Made by a program: the position numbers and the translations under genes
NCBI GenBank assembly: GCA_910586995.1
Contig: CAJUKZ010000003.1
Span: 124,001 to 188,000, forward strand
Direction of reading: 5' to 3'
Length of the DNA stretch: 64,000 nucleotides
DNA from: an uncultured Muribaculaceae bacterium
Lineage (GTDB): Bacteria; Bacteroidota; Bacteroidia; Bacteroidales; Muribaculaceae
The notes under the pieces: model-generated
What the model was told of the DNA's origin: nothing
The model's input: only the letters and a program-made list of their open reading frames with translations
Databases searched by the model: none
Shown: one piece after another, positions 53,385-61,307 of the stretch
Layout of the letters: every line of letters begins with the position of its first letter
Numbering within the stretch: position 1 is the stretch's first letter

Positions 53385-54422
53385 TCAATCCATCAACTGA
53401 TTATCCGAGGATCTTTCATACCTGAACAACAGCGGCACAATCCTGTGAATGGCCATGAAAGCCCCTATATATGACACAAACAGCGCAGCTGCCGCCCAAT
53501 CGAAAGGAAGCGGATTAGTGTAGTCGCCCGAAATAAAGTACGCTATGGCAATCAGCCAGAAAAGAGTCTGGACACACAGGCAAAGCGTACACCAGGCATG
53601 TATCTTGAACTTCTGCCATGCAACGCTCCATACTGTATACGGCAGACAGCACAACGCTATCCACGGCAACCATAACGCGCCGACTCTGCCACCGACAAGC
53701 ATAGCGAGAAAGCTGACAATAAAATATGCAGCCCCGATCTCACACCACGGAAACAGACCGAACAGCGATGCGCTTCCATTGGCAAGGACTGTAGAACATC
53801 CATTCTTCTGCACTAAGCCACACACCTTGTCGGCCGCGCCGCTATCTACATGCGAGTCTTTCAATATCAGCAGATAAGTCACATAAATGCCACAGCCATA
53901 CAACGCGAGAGTGACCACATCTCCCCAATTGCGCCATATTCCGTTGTCTACAAACCAGAATGCCACAAGGCCGATAGCAATAGCCACAAGACCCCATTTG
54001 CAGAAAAGCTCTGATGCATTCCTGAACCTATGCTCGCGCAGGTCAGGTTCTGCAGAAGCATCGGTTTTATTAGCAGTAAGTGCATCTCCTGTCCATTTTG
54101 CCTCGAAATCCTTGATCGTCATACGTCCACGCCTGCGCGGATTAGCCAGATAGTCTATCATTCCTGCATTTTCATCCACTGAGGTCACTATGACGTAGCC
54201 TTGATCCTTGGATTCAGCGATAAACGGTACATTCAAAGAAGACAGACGGCATTCACCTGAACGATAACGCACACTATCCACTTTATATTCATCAAGCAGA
54301 TCTTCCACTCCTGCCAGAGCCAACTTGCGGGGATATGCCTCAAAACGCGAAGAACTGTACGACTCCGTGTGTGGCACTCCGAGTTCATGAAGATAATTTG
54401 AAAATAACGTATTTCTTGCCAT
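53385..54422 (-). CDS. VKOR-type disulfide-forming membrane protein, no thioredoxin domain
   Basis: 345 residues. The N-terminal region (about 1-105) resembles the degenerate C39-peptidase-like domain found before VKOR domains in Bacteroidetes, but has no catalytic Cys. The VKOR domain (about 140-330) has five hydrophobic helices, Cys201 and Cys209 in CGLVQKNGC and the CxxC pair CTLC at 278-281. VKOR oxidises a thioredoxin-like partner and passes electrons to quinone, making disulfides in exported proteins. The C-terminal thioredoxin domain often fused in this group is absent; the gene ends in a short tail. Confidence 0.86.
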   Translation of the reverse strand: MARNTLFSNYLHELGVPHTESYSSSRFEAYPRKLALAGVEDLLDEYKVDSVRYRSGECRLSSLNVPFIAESKDQGYVIVTSVDENAGMIDYLANPRRRGRMTIKDFEAKWTGDALTANKTDASAEPDLREHRFRNASELFCKWGLVAIAIGLVAFWFVDNGIWRNWGDVVTLALYGCGIYVTYLLILKDSHVDSGAADKVCGLVQKNGCSTVLANGSASLFGLFPWCEIGAAYFIVSFLAMLVGGRVGALWLPWIALCCLPYTVWSVAWQKFKIHAWCTLCLCVQTLFWLIAIAYFISGDYTNPLPFDWAAAALFVSYIGAFMAIHRIVPLLFRYERSSDNQLMD

Positions 54423-54465
54423 ATACCTTGTAACTCTTAAAATTCAGTATTTGTTCATCCTCACT

Positions 54466-54497
54466 ATTGATTGCAACAGCTAAAAACGCTACCTTTG
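54466..54497 (+). promoter_or_regulatory. Predicted promoter of the LTA-synthase-like gene
   Basis: TACCTTTG (54490-54497) is a perfect -7 element, with ATTG (54466-54469) 20 bp upstream. The start site would be near 54500. Confidence 0.62.
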
Positions 54498-54547
54498 TTC
54501 CATTCTAAACGATGGTGTTAAAAACAATACAATTTTCAACAAATACG

Positions 54548-56392
54548 ATGTCCCGAAGAATATTGCGTCTCCTGATCATATATTGCTCTCTGATTCTACT
54601 GTTCGTGATCGCAAAACCGATCTTCATGATCTGCAATTCCGATGTATATTCTCAGTTCAGCTTTGGAGAACTTTTTTCCTCAATAATCCACGGCTTGCGG
54701 ATGGATATGTCCACAGCAGCCTATCTGACAGTTATCCCCGCATTCATGCTCGTAGGTGGGATATGGACATCTTCCCGTTGGCCGGAGCGAATTATATCGA
54801 TATGGAGATACATCGCAGTTGCCCTGATTGTGCTCACCGTAATGTCGGATTCGGTCCTCTACGGATACTGGCATTTCAAACTCGACACCACGCCCATTTT
54901 CTATTTCATGACATCTCCTTCAGCCGCAATGGCATCTGTAGCATGGTGGCTTCCAGCTGTAGCTCTGATAGTTGCAGTAGCTTTGACTTGGGCAATAGGC
55001 CGTCTGCTCGGACTGTTATGGAATGTTTCGATTCCCCACGTGCCTGACACACGAAACAAACGGATTAAATCGACGGTTGTAATGACGCTGCTTACTGCCG
55101 CGCTTTTCATACCTATACGCGGAGGCTTTACTGTTTCGACAATGAACCCGTCGGCCGCCTATTTCTCAGACAGACAGGAACTGAACCATGCGGCTGTCAA
55201 CCCCATGTTCTCACTCCTCTATTCCGCCACACACCAGACCAATTTCAGCAAAGAGTTCAGATACTTCGATTCCGGACACAAATCCGAGATTCTCAATCAC
55301 TGGAAAACCACCGAAGAACCGTCCGATTCCACCCTGCTGCGAATCACCGACTCAGAACGCCCCGACATATATTTCATCATCCTTGAAAGTTTCTCATCTC
55401 ATCTTGTGCCATATCTGGGAGGGAAACCCGTAGCCGTGAATCTTGACTGGATCGCACGCGAAGGCATCACCATGACCAACTTCTATGCCTCGAGTTTCCG
55501 AACTGACCGTGCAATCCCGGCCATACTCAGCGGCTATCCGGCGCAGCCCTCCACCTCGATAATGAAATTCGTAGATAAGACCGACAACCTGCCGTCTATA
55601 GCCAAAACCCTGCGCGATTCGCTCAACTACCGCACTGCATATTATTATGGTGGAGACATTCACTTTGTGAACCAGAAAGCCTACCTCGTAAGCTCCGGAT
55701 TTGAAACAATCATATCAGACACAGACTTCCCCATATCCCAGCGCATGAGCAAATGGGGCGCACACGACGATGTGGTGTTCGACAGAATGTGGGCCGATGT
55801 ATCTGCCGACACAACAGACACAAGACCAGTGATGCGTGTGCTACAGACATCCAGTTCCCACGAGCCATTCGAAGTGCCCTATGAAGCCCCCCAGTTCGAC
55901 AACCAACGGGCAGTGGCCTTTGCGTTCGCTGACCACTGCCTCGGCGAATTCATGCGCAAATTCAAGAAATCGACGAAATGGGACAATGCACTCGTGATAA
56001 TTGTTCCCGATCATTGGGGCGCTTACCCGCAAGGGCTTACCGATCCGATTGAACGCCACAGCATACCCCTGGTATTCACCGGAGGTGCAGTGGATCAATA
56101 TGCACCTATGACCCTCGTTATGCCGGCCTCACAAAGCGACATAGCGGCCACACTTCTGTCTATATTAGGTCTATCCACAGACGAATTTCCGTTAAGTCAT
56201 AACTTCCTCAATACGGCACAACCTCAGTTCGCATTTTTCAGCGAGCCGGATTTCGCCGGTGTCGTGACAGCGGCCGATACAACCGTAATTTCCACACGCG
56301 ACGAGAGCATCCTGCTCGGAGGCAAAACAGAGTCTGTGGATCTCACAAAAGCATTCCTGCAGAACCTATACGACGATATAAGCAAACGATAA
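54548..56392 (+). CDS. LTA-synthase-like/sulfatase-family phosphotransferase
   Basis: 614 residues from the ATG at 54548 (MSRRILRLLIIYC); an ATG at 54512 is the alternative. Five N-terminal membrane helices (to about residue 190) precede a sulfatase-fold catalytic domain (about 260-600). PDIYFIILESFSS is the metal-binding entry strand, and SFRTDRAIPAILSGYP is the place of the catalytic Thr. QTSSSHEPFEVP and VIIVPDHWGAYP supply later metal ligands. Such enzymes move phosphoglycerol or phosphoethanolamine onto lipids, glycans or lipid A. The next gene, 19 bp on, is a PAP2 phosphatase. Confidence 0.87.
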   Translation: MSRRILRLLIIYCSLILLFVIAKPIFMICNSDVYSQFSFGELFSSIIHGLRMDMSTAAYLTVIPAFMLVGGIWTSSRWPERIISIWRYIAVALIVLTVMSDSVLYGYWHFKLDTTPIFYFMTSPSAAMASVAWWLPAVALIVAVALTWAIGRLLGLLWNVSIPHVPDTRNKRIKSTVVMTLLTAALFIPIRGGFTVSTMNPSAAYFSDRQELNHAAVNPMFSLLYSATHQTNFSKEFRYFDSGHKSEILNHWKTTEEPSDSTLLRITDSERPDIYFIILESFSSHLVPYLGGKPVAVNLDWIAREGITMTNFYASSFRTDRAIPAILSGYPAQPSTSIMKFVDKTDNLPSIAKTLRDSLNYRTAYYYGGDIHFVNQKAYLVSSGFETIISDTDFPISQRMSKWGAHDDVVFDRMWADVSADTTDTRPVMRVLQTSSSHEPFEVPYEAPQFDNQRAVAFAFADHCLGEFMRKFKKSTKWDNALVIIVPDHWGAYPQGLTDPIERHSIPLVFTGGAVDQYAPMTLVMPASQSDIAATLLSILGLSTDEFPLSHNFLNTAQPQFAFFSEPDFAGVVTAADTTVISTRDESILLGGKTESVDLTKAFLQNLYDDISKR

Positions 56393-56411
56393 TATAAATT
56401 CTATATAAGCT

Positions 56412-57098
56412 ATGGACACACTTATACAAACAGATACAAGCATATTTCTGGCGCTTAACGGTCTGCATGCATCCGTATGGGACACTTTCATGTATATATT
56501 CTCATCACGATGGGTATGGGTTCCGGCATACGTGCTTACTGCGGTAATGCTGGTACGCATCGCCGGATGGCGTTCAGGTATTCTCATAGTATTGTGCACT
56601 GCTGCCGCTGTGGCGCTCAGCGACCAGACATGCGCCACTTTCATACGCCCTTACGTGCAACGCCTGCGCCCCGCCAATCCTGACAATCCTATAAGCTATC
56701 TTGTACACATAGTCAACGGCTACCGTGGTGGGTCATACGGTTTTCCATCATGTCATGCCGCCAACACTTTCGCATTCGCAATGACACTGGCTATGATCGT
56801 GCGCAAACGTTCAATCGTGATCACAGTCTTCCTATGGGCTGTTCTAAACTGCTACTCACGCATCTATCTTGGCGTACACTATCCGGGCGATTTGCTTGTA
56901 GGCGCTGCAATAGGTACAATTTTCGGATTCATCATGTCCTTAGTCTATACCAATCTCACCCGCAATATAAAATTCCTGCGACCGGAGTCAGACCTTATAA
57001 ACCATGACTCCGGCATATACAGCAAAAGTTCTGCGATAATGGCATACGGATTTATAGCCACATCGGTGCTTGTTCTGATCTACGCTGTCGTTGTTTAG
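56412..57098 (+). CDS. PAP2-family lipid phosphatase
   Basis: 228 residues with six hydrophobic helices. The three acid-phosphatase motifs are visible: RPYVQRLRP (79-87, R-x6-RP), PSCHAAN (112-118) and SRIYLGVHYPGD (149-160) with His156. The second motif reads PSCH where PSGH is usual. It probably removes phosphate from undecaprenyl pyrophosphate or phosphatidylglycerophosphate-type lipids. It is transcribed with the LTA-synthase-like gene. The stop overlaps the end of the opposite-strand TIGR02757 gene by 4 bp. Confidence 0.9.
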   Translation: MDTLIQTDTSIFLALNGLHASVWDTFMYIFSSRWVWVPAYVLTAVMLVRIAGWRSGILIVLCTAAAVALSDQTCATFIRPYVQRLRPANPDNPISYLVHIVNGYRGGSYGFPSCHAANTFAFAMTLAMIVRKRSIVITVFLWAVLNCYSRIYLGVHYPGDLLVGAAIGTIFGFIMSLVYTNLTRNIKFLRPESDLINHDSGIYSKSSAIMAYGFIATSVLVLIYAVVV

Positions 57099-57874
57099 CT
57101 CCTGTTTTTAGACTCGATTCCGAGGCCAAAAAGAGCGAAATCGTATTTCACCGGGTCTGAAGCATCAAACAGTCTCAGGTTGCCGGTAAGTTCGGCTACA
57201 GCCCTTTTGTCCACTGCCTTGCGCTCCACAAGTCCGAAAGCCCGCGATGTGTTCTGCACATGCACATCATATGGTATATACAACTGCGCCGGAGTCAACA
57301 CCTTCCATACTCCCAAGTCCACTATGCCATCGTCCCTGACAAGCCATCGCAGTGCCATATTAAGACGTTTCAACGCAGATACATCCAGGTTCTGGGGCAG
57401 ACAACGGCTGTCGGCAACTCCATTGGCCTCAGCGATCTTGGCATTCAGCCCTTTGGCAAGACGCCATGCCGGATACTCATCGTCGGCCACACCTGTCGAT
57501 GCTGCAAAATCTTCAAGAGAGCCATATGTGGAATATATAAGCCGTAATCCGGACAGGTAATGTTGCAGATTCCGATTGAAGAACGTACGATGGATGTTTG
57601 CCTCCGGATCAAGTTCCTCATAGCCGCGATCCATAAGATAGGCATAAGGAGCATGCTCCATCAGCGACACAAGCCGCCCTACATTCCTGCATATCATCTT
57701 ACGATTGCCCCACGCTATAGTGGACGCAAGCAGCGACATTATCTCTATATCCCGCTTGTCGTCGAAAAGACGCGGAAACTGAACCGGATCTTCCGCGATG
57801 AAATCAACCGAATTTATTCTTGCACTCTCACACTCGAGCAGATCGCGCAAGTCCGTGAATTCATGATCTGTCAT
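57095..57874 (-). CDS. TIGR02757 (DUF2400) family protein
   Basis: 259 residues. The family-specific pattern is readily seen: DPVQFPRLFDDKRDIEIMSLLASTIAWGNRKMI near the N-terminus and RLNMALRWLVRDDGIVDLGVW later. Members are conserved in Bacteroidetes and in some archaea, and are of unknown function. The helical layout resembles helix-hairpin-helix DNA-repair glycosylases, but the catalytic residues of those are not evident here. It is the first gene after the tRNA-His on this strand. Confidence 0.88.
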   Translation of the reverse strand: MTDHEFTDLRDLLECESARINSVDFIAEDPVQFPRLFDDKRDIEIMSLLASTIAWGNRKMICRNVGRLVSLMEHAPYAYLMDRGYEELDPEANIHRTFFNRNLQHYLSGLRLIYSTYGSLEDFAASTGVADDEYPAWRLAKGLNAKIAEANGVADSRCLPQNLDVSALKRLNMALRWLVRDDGIVDLGVWKVLTPAQLYIPYDVHVQNTSRAFGLVERKAVDKRAVAELTGNLRLFDASDPVKYDFALFGLGIESKNRS

Positions 57875-57941
57875 AATCCTGACCTGAAATTATAAAAGCG
57901 TCAATCCTTATGCAGAACTGACGCTTGATTTACTTAATTAG

Positions 57942-58016
<75 letters not shown>

Positions 58017-58030
58017 ATGATTTTGTGCTG

Positions 58031-58061
58031 CAAAGGTACAACAATAATCTGAATTACCAAA
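58031..58061 (-). promoter_or_regulatory. Consensus promoter of tRNA-His
   Basis: TACCTTTG (58031-58038) with TTTG (58058-58061) exactly 19 bp upstream on the minus strand, a perfect Bacteroidetes promoter, 15 bp before the tRNA. Confidence 0.75.
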
Positions 58062-58103
58062 CCTTTTACGCAGATTTTTTCGAACAATCTTGATTATTAT
58101 ATA

Positions 58104-58111
58104 TAATTTTG
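58104..58111 (+). promoter_or_regulatory. -7 element for the PerM/AI-2E permease gene
   Basis: TAATTTTG on the plus strand. Its place excludes the ATG at 58109 as the translation start and supports the one at 58148. Confidence 0.45.
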
Positions 58112-58147
58112 CCCTATACTTCCAAAAGACCTAAATTATCACCTCCG

Positions 58148-59293
58148 ATGTCAGAACCAACACCTGCCAACCGACGACCCTACACGTTCGACCGTGTAGT
58201 TCGCATACTGTTCTCCATTGCCGTAATCATGGCCTCCATCTGGATCATAGACTATCTGAAGATGGTGCTGCTGCCTTTTCTGATAGCATGGCTCGTGGCA
58301 TATATACTCGAACCTTTCGTGCAGTACAACCGCAAGATATTACGCTCCAAGGGCCGACTGCTTGCAGTTACGGTTACACTGGCCGAGGCTCTTTTGGTAC
58401 TGACTATCTTGGGTGTGATATTCATTCCGGGAATCATCTCCGAATGCCACAGACTTGGAGAGGTAATCCAACAGTACGCCAACTCAGGGGCTAACGTGCC
58501 GATGCTCCCGGGCGAAGTGCATGATTTCTTGCGCAAATTCATAGATTTCAATTATATCGCGGACTTCATGAAGGAGCAGGACATGGAAAAGATCTTGAGT
58601 ATGATACCATCATTCGTCTCCGGAGGAATAGAAATCGTGCTGTGGATCCTGAACTGGTTCTTCACCCTGCTCTACATTGTCTTCATAATGCTGGACTACG
58701 AACGGCTGATACATGGATTCCGACGCATGGTGCCGCCACGCTACCGTCACCGCACATTCTCGATCCTGTCCGACGTGAAACGCAGTATGAACCATTATTT
58801 CCGCGGACAGGCCCTTGTTGCCATGTGTGTCGGGATATTGTTCAGCATAGGGCTGTCGATTGTAGGTCTGCCTTTGGCCATCGTGACGGGCCTGTTCATA
58901 GGCTTGCTTAATATGGTTCCGTACCTACAGTTCATATCGATCATTCCCGTCACACTGCTGTGTCTGGTATCTTCTACTGAAGGCGGTGACTTCTGGGCCA
59001 TGTGGTGGTCCTGCATCCTTGTATATACAGTTGTCCAATGTATTCAGGATCTTATACTCACTCCTCGGATAATGGGCAAGATGATGGGACTCAATCCGGC
59101 CATAATACTGCTCTCGCTGTCGTTATGGGGCACGTTGCTCGGATTCATCGGACTGATCATTGCACTACCGCTGACCACACTGCTGCTCTCCTACTATGAT
59201 AAATATATCTCAATGAGGGAAGACGGCGAGTCCAACAGACAGAAACAGCAGGAACGTGCCGCCCTCCGCGACATCACGACAGATATTGACTGA
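58148..59293 (+). CDS. PerM/AI-2E-family permease
   Basis: 381 residues from the ATG at 58148 (MSEPTPANRRPYTF), chosen over 58109 because of the promoter position. Seven to eight membrane helices; the family blocks IAWLVAYILEPFVQYN, MVPPRYRHRTFSI and GLNPAIILLSLSLWGTLLGFIGLIIALPLTT are clear. The group includes TqsA (autoinducer-2 export), PerM and some Na+/H+ antiporters. The substrate is not readable. A run of ten C residues follows the stop. Confidence 0.87.
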   Translation: MSEPTPANRRPYTFDRVVRILFSIAVIMASIWIIDYLKMVLLPFLIAWLVAYILEPFVQYNRKILRSKGRLLAVTVTLAEALLVLTILGVIFIPGIISECHRLGEVIQQYANSGANVPMLPGEVHDFLRKFIDFNYIADFMKEQDMEKILSMIPSFVSGGIEIVLWILNWFFTLLYIVFIMLDYERLIHGFRRMVPPRYRHRTFSILSDVKRSMNHYFRGQALVAMCVGILFSIGLSIVGLPLAIVTGLFIGLLNMVPYLQFISIIPVTLLCLVSSTEGGDFWAMWWSCILVYTVVQCIQDLILTPRIMGKMMGLNPAIILLSLSLWGTLLGFIGLIIALPLTTLLLSYYDKYISMREDGESNRQKQQERAALRDITTDID

Positions 59294-59300
59294 TCACAAT

Positions 59301-59310
59301 CCCCCCCCCC
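59301..59310. repeat. Poly-C tract (10 bases)
   Basis: A run of ten C immediately after the permease gene, in the 92-bp gap between convergent genes. A weak hairpin (CAGGGACGCA/TGCGTCCCTG, 59326-59358) follows it, without a T-run. Confidence 0.9.
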
Positions 59311-59385
59311 ACCAATATATACTTACAGGGACGCACACCTCTATGGCATGCGTCCCTGCGTATGATAATATAAAAGTTTCCTTTA

Positions 59386-60423
59386 TCAGAGCTTGCCCTC
59401 AAGTGCGGCTTTTACGTCGGCCTTGAGTTCATCGCTCTGCTTGTCGCGGCTGAGTATCTTTCCTTCCGGGCTGAAAAGGATGATGGTAGGTATGCCGGAG
59501 ATACCGTAAAGCTCAGTAGGTATAGTCTGAGCGTCAAGAATCTGTTCCCAAGGAAGCTCATGGGTCTTTATTCCATTGAGCGTGTCCTCAAGCTTATCCC
59601 AGACAGCTACGCCGAGCACCTCAAGGCCTTTATCGCCGTATTCCGCCAAAATATCTTTCAGCACTGCGGTCTGACGGATACATGGTCCGCACCAGCTTGC
59701 CCAAAAGTCTACAAGCACATACTTGCCCTTGCCTACATAGTCGCTGAGTTTCTTTACAGTGCCGTCGGGCTGTTTCACCTCGAAGTCCTTGTACATGTAT
59801 CCCGGCTGAGTCTCAGCCTTGTTGGTTGCCGATGTAAGCAGCGCCTGCACCCTCTTGTATTGTTTCAGCGACGGATGCTCCTCAAGCGCCTGCTTCAAGC
59901 CATCAAGATCAAGATTATAGGCAGTCTCAAGAAACAGCATGTATCCCAACGGATTGTCGAGATTCGCTTTCATCGTGCTGTCAAGGAGGCTTGAATACTG
60001 GTTCTGTATTGCCATACGGCGTGCATCCGCTTCTTCACCTTCTCCCTCTACACTCTGAAACTCGCGTGCGAGAGCCGACACCTTTACGCCAAGTTGATTA
60101 TAAGCATCATTAAGAGGTGTTCCCTCCGACTTACGTTCTTTCTGATTCACATTTATATCACCCGGCTCGAGGAAGAACGAACCGGCGCGCTTGCCATCGA
60201 TGATAAGACGCACAGCCACAGGGGTCTCCACTGAGCCTGAGAATACAGCAGATCCATCCGTAACAAGCACACTGTCAATATACTCGCCGCTATCAGCATT
60301 CATGATAAACGCCATTGCACCGTCTTCATCTTCAGACAACGGCACATTGACATGATAGACACCGGCCGACACCGACAATGCCAGTGTGCCGAGCGCCATA
60401 GTAGTAAAAAGCTTATTTACCAT
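59386..60423 (-). CDS. TlpA-like thioredoxin-family protein with DUF4369-type N-terminus
   Basis: 345 residues. Signal peptide MVNKLFTTMALGTLALSVSA; beta-rich DUF4369-like domain (about 22-95); helical linker; thioredoxin domain (about 208-345) with the active site WCGPC at 244-248 in VLVDFWASWCGPC. A periplasmic thiol-disulfide enzyme, either reducing c-type cytochromes or exported proteins or resolving stress damage. It has its own consensus promoter. It could be a functional partner of the VKOR-type protein 5 kb away, but nothing in the sequence links them directly. Confidence 0.9.
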   Translation of the reverse strand: MVNKLFTTMALGTLALSVSAGVYHVNVPLSEDEDGAMAFIMNADSGEYIDSVLVTDGSAVFSGSVETPVAVRLIIDGKRAGSFFLEPGDINVNQKERKSEGTPLNDAYNQLGVKVSALAREFQSVEGEGEEADARRMAIQNQYSSLLDSTMKANLDNPLGYMLFLETAYNLDLDGLKQALEEHPSLKQYKRVQALLTSATNKAETQPGYMYKDFEVKQPDGTVKKLSDYVGKGKYVLVDFWASWCGPCIRQTAVLKDILAEYGDKGLEVLGVAVWDKLEDTLNGIKTHELPWEQILDAQTIPTELYGISGIPTIILFSPEGKILSRDKQSDELKADVKAALEGKL

Positions 60424-60467
60424 ATATTTGAAAAATATTAAATTGAGATAATCAACGTTTTATGCTC

Positions 60468-60498
60468 CAAAGGTAAGATTTTTCCGGACAAATTCAAA
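60468..60498 (-). promoter_or_regulatory. Consensus promoter of the TlpA-like gene
   Basis: TACCTTTG (60468-60475) with TTTG (60495-60498) 19 bp upstream on the minus strand, a perfect match. The start codon is about 45 bp downstream. Confidence 0.72.
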
Positions 60499-60565
60499 AT
60501 AAGGACAATGGTTACACTTTTTTAATATAACCTCCAGGCATGCATCAATCAGACATCTTTGCAAT

Positions 60566-61192
60566 TCAATCCCTCACAAGCGTCTGCCGCAGACGATCTA
60601 TCATTTCAGCAGGTATGGCAAGACGCCCATCTGCAACGCCATCGCCGCTGATAGCCTCGAGGAAATGCGGCAGTTCGCGCGAATATACTCCGAGCATACG
60701 GTGCGAGTCCGTACTTTTATGCGACATCGTACGTGAGTATGTGGCATTGGCCAGGCGGTCGGCCATCTTAACAAACGGTGCATACGGAGTGGAGCGTATC
60801 CCTGCATAATAGGCGTCATTGGCACGTTCGGCCCGCGTGCGCCCTTTTTCATTTGTAAGCGCATAGATTATCTCTGTGGCCAACACTGCGTGGCTGTCGC
60901 CTACCAGAACACGCGCAAGCTGCAGCATATCATTGTACGACAGGCGCGCATCCTCAATTGCATCGTGGAAATAGGCCGCGAAGATCAAAGCCGGCAATTC
61001 TTCGGCTGACCGAAGCACATGATGGCCGTATTCAAACACAAAACCGGCCACCATATCGAGATGCAGCCCATAGGGATGGGTGCGGTCGTAATGCTGGTTC
61101 ACCAGATGATGGGCGCGGTGGGCGCGCTCGCGCACGGTGGCTGTACGCTTCTCGTTGTTCTTGAGCAACTGCTCGAATTCGGCTCGTGTCAT
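60566..61192 (-). CDS. HD-domain hydrolase, small-alarmone-hydrolase-like
   Basis: 208 residues, one HD domain. The ligands follow the RelA/SpoT hydrolase pattern: His in THPYGLHLDMV, HDAIED at 76-81, and FVKMADRLANA, which matches the KxADRLxN motif of SpoT/MESH1. No synthetase, TGS or ACT domain is present. It may hydrolyse (p)ppGpp or another nucleotide. Near-leaderless expression is possible, as a TAnnTTTG-like element (61198-61205) lies only 5 bp upstream. Confidence 0.8.
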   Translation of the reverse strand: MTRAEFEQLLKNNEKRTATVRERAHRAHHLVNQHYDRTHPYGLHLDMVAGFVFEYGHHVLRSAEELPALIFAAYFHDAIEDARLSYNDMLQLARVLVGDSHAVLATEIIYALTNEKGRTRAERANDAYYAGIRSTPYAPFVKMADRLANATYSRTMSHKSTDSHRMLGVYSRELPHFLEAISGDGVADGRLAIPAEMIDRLRQTLVRD

Positions 61193-61238
61193 GATTGCAA
61201 AAATAATAAAAAGTCCGGTATCCTTCGCAATCCTGAAT

Positions 61239-61276
61239 AAAAAAAGAGACCGTCTGACTTTTGATTGTCAGCCGGC
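61239..61276 (-). terminator. Terminator after the secreted 761-residue gene
   Basis: Hairpin with arms near CCGGCTGAC and GTCAGACGG (61248-61276), one mismatch, followed on the minus strand by TCTTTTTTT. It is 32 bp after the stop. Confidence 0.7.
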
Positions 61277-61307
61277 CCCTTTATCAGATGCAGTGAATTG
61301 CCTGCGT

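Noticed and set aside
59301..59310. Poly-C tract as a phase-variation switch
   Set aside because: It lies past the stop of one gene and in the gap between convergent ends, so length change would not alter a reading frame or promoter. It could also be a sequencing-prone homopolymer.
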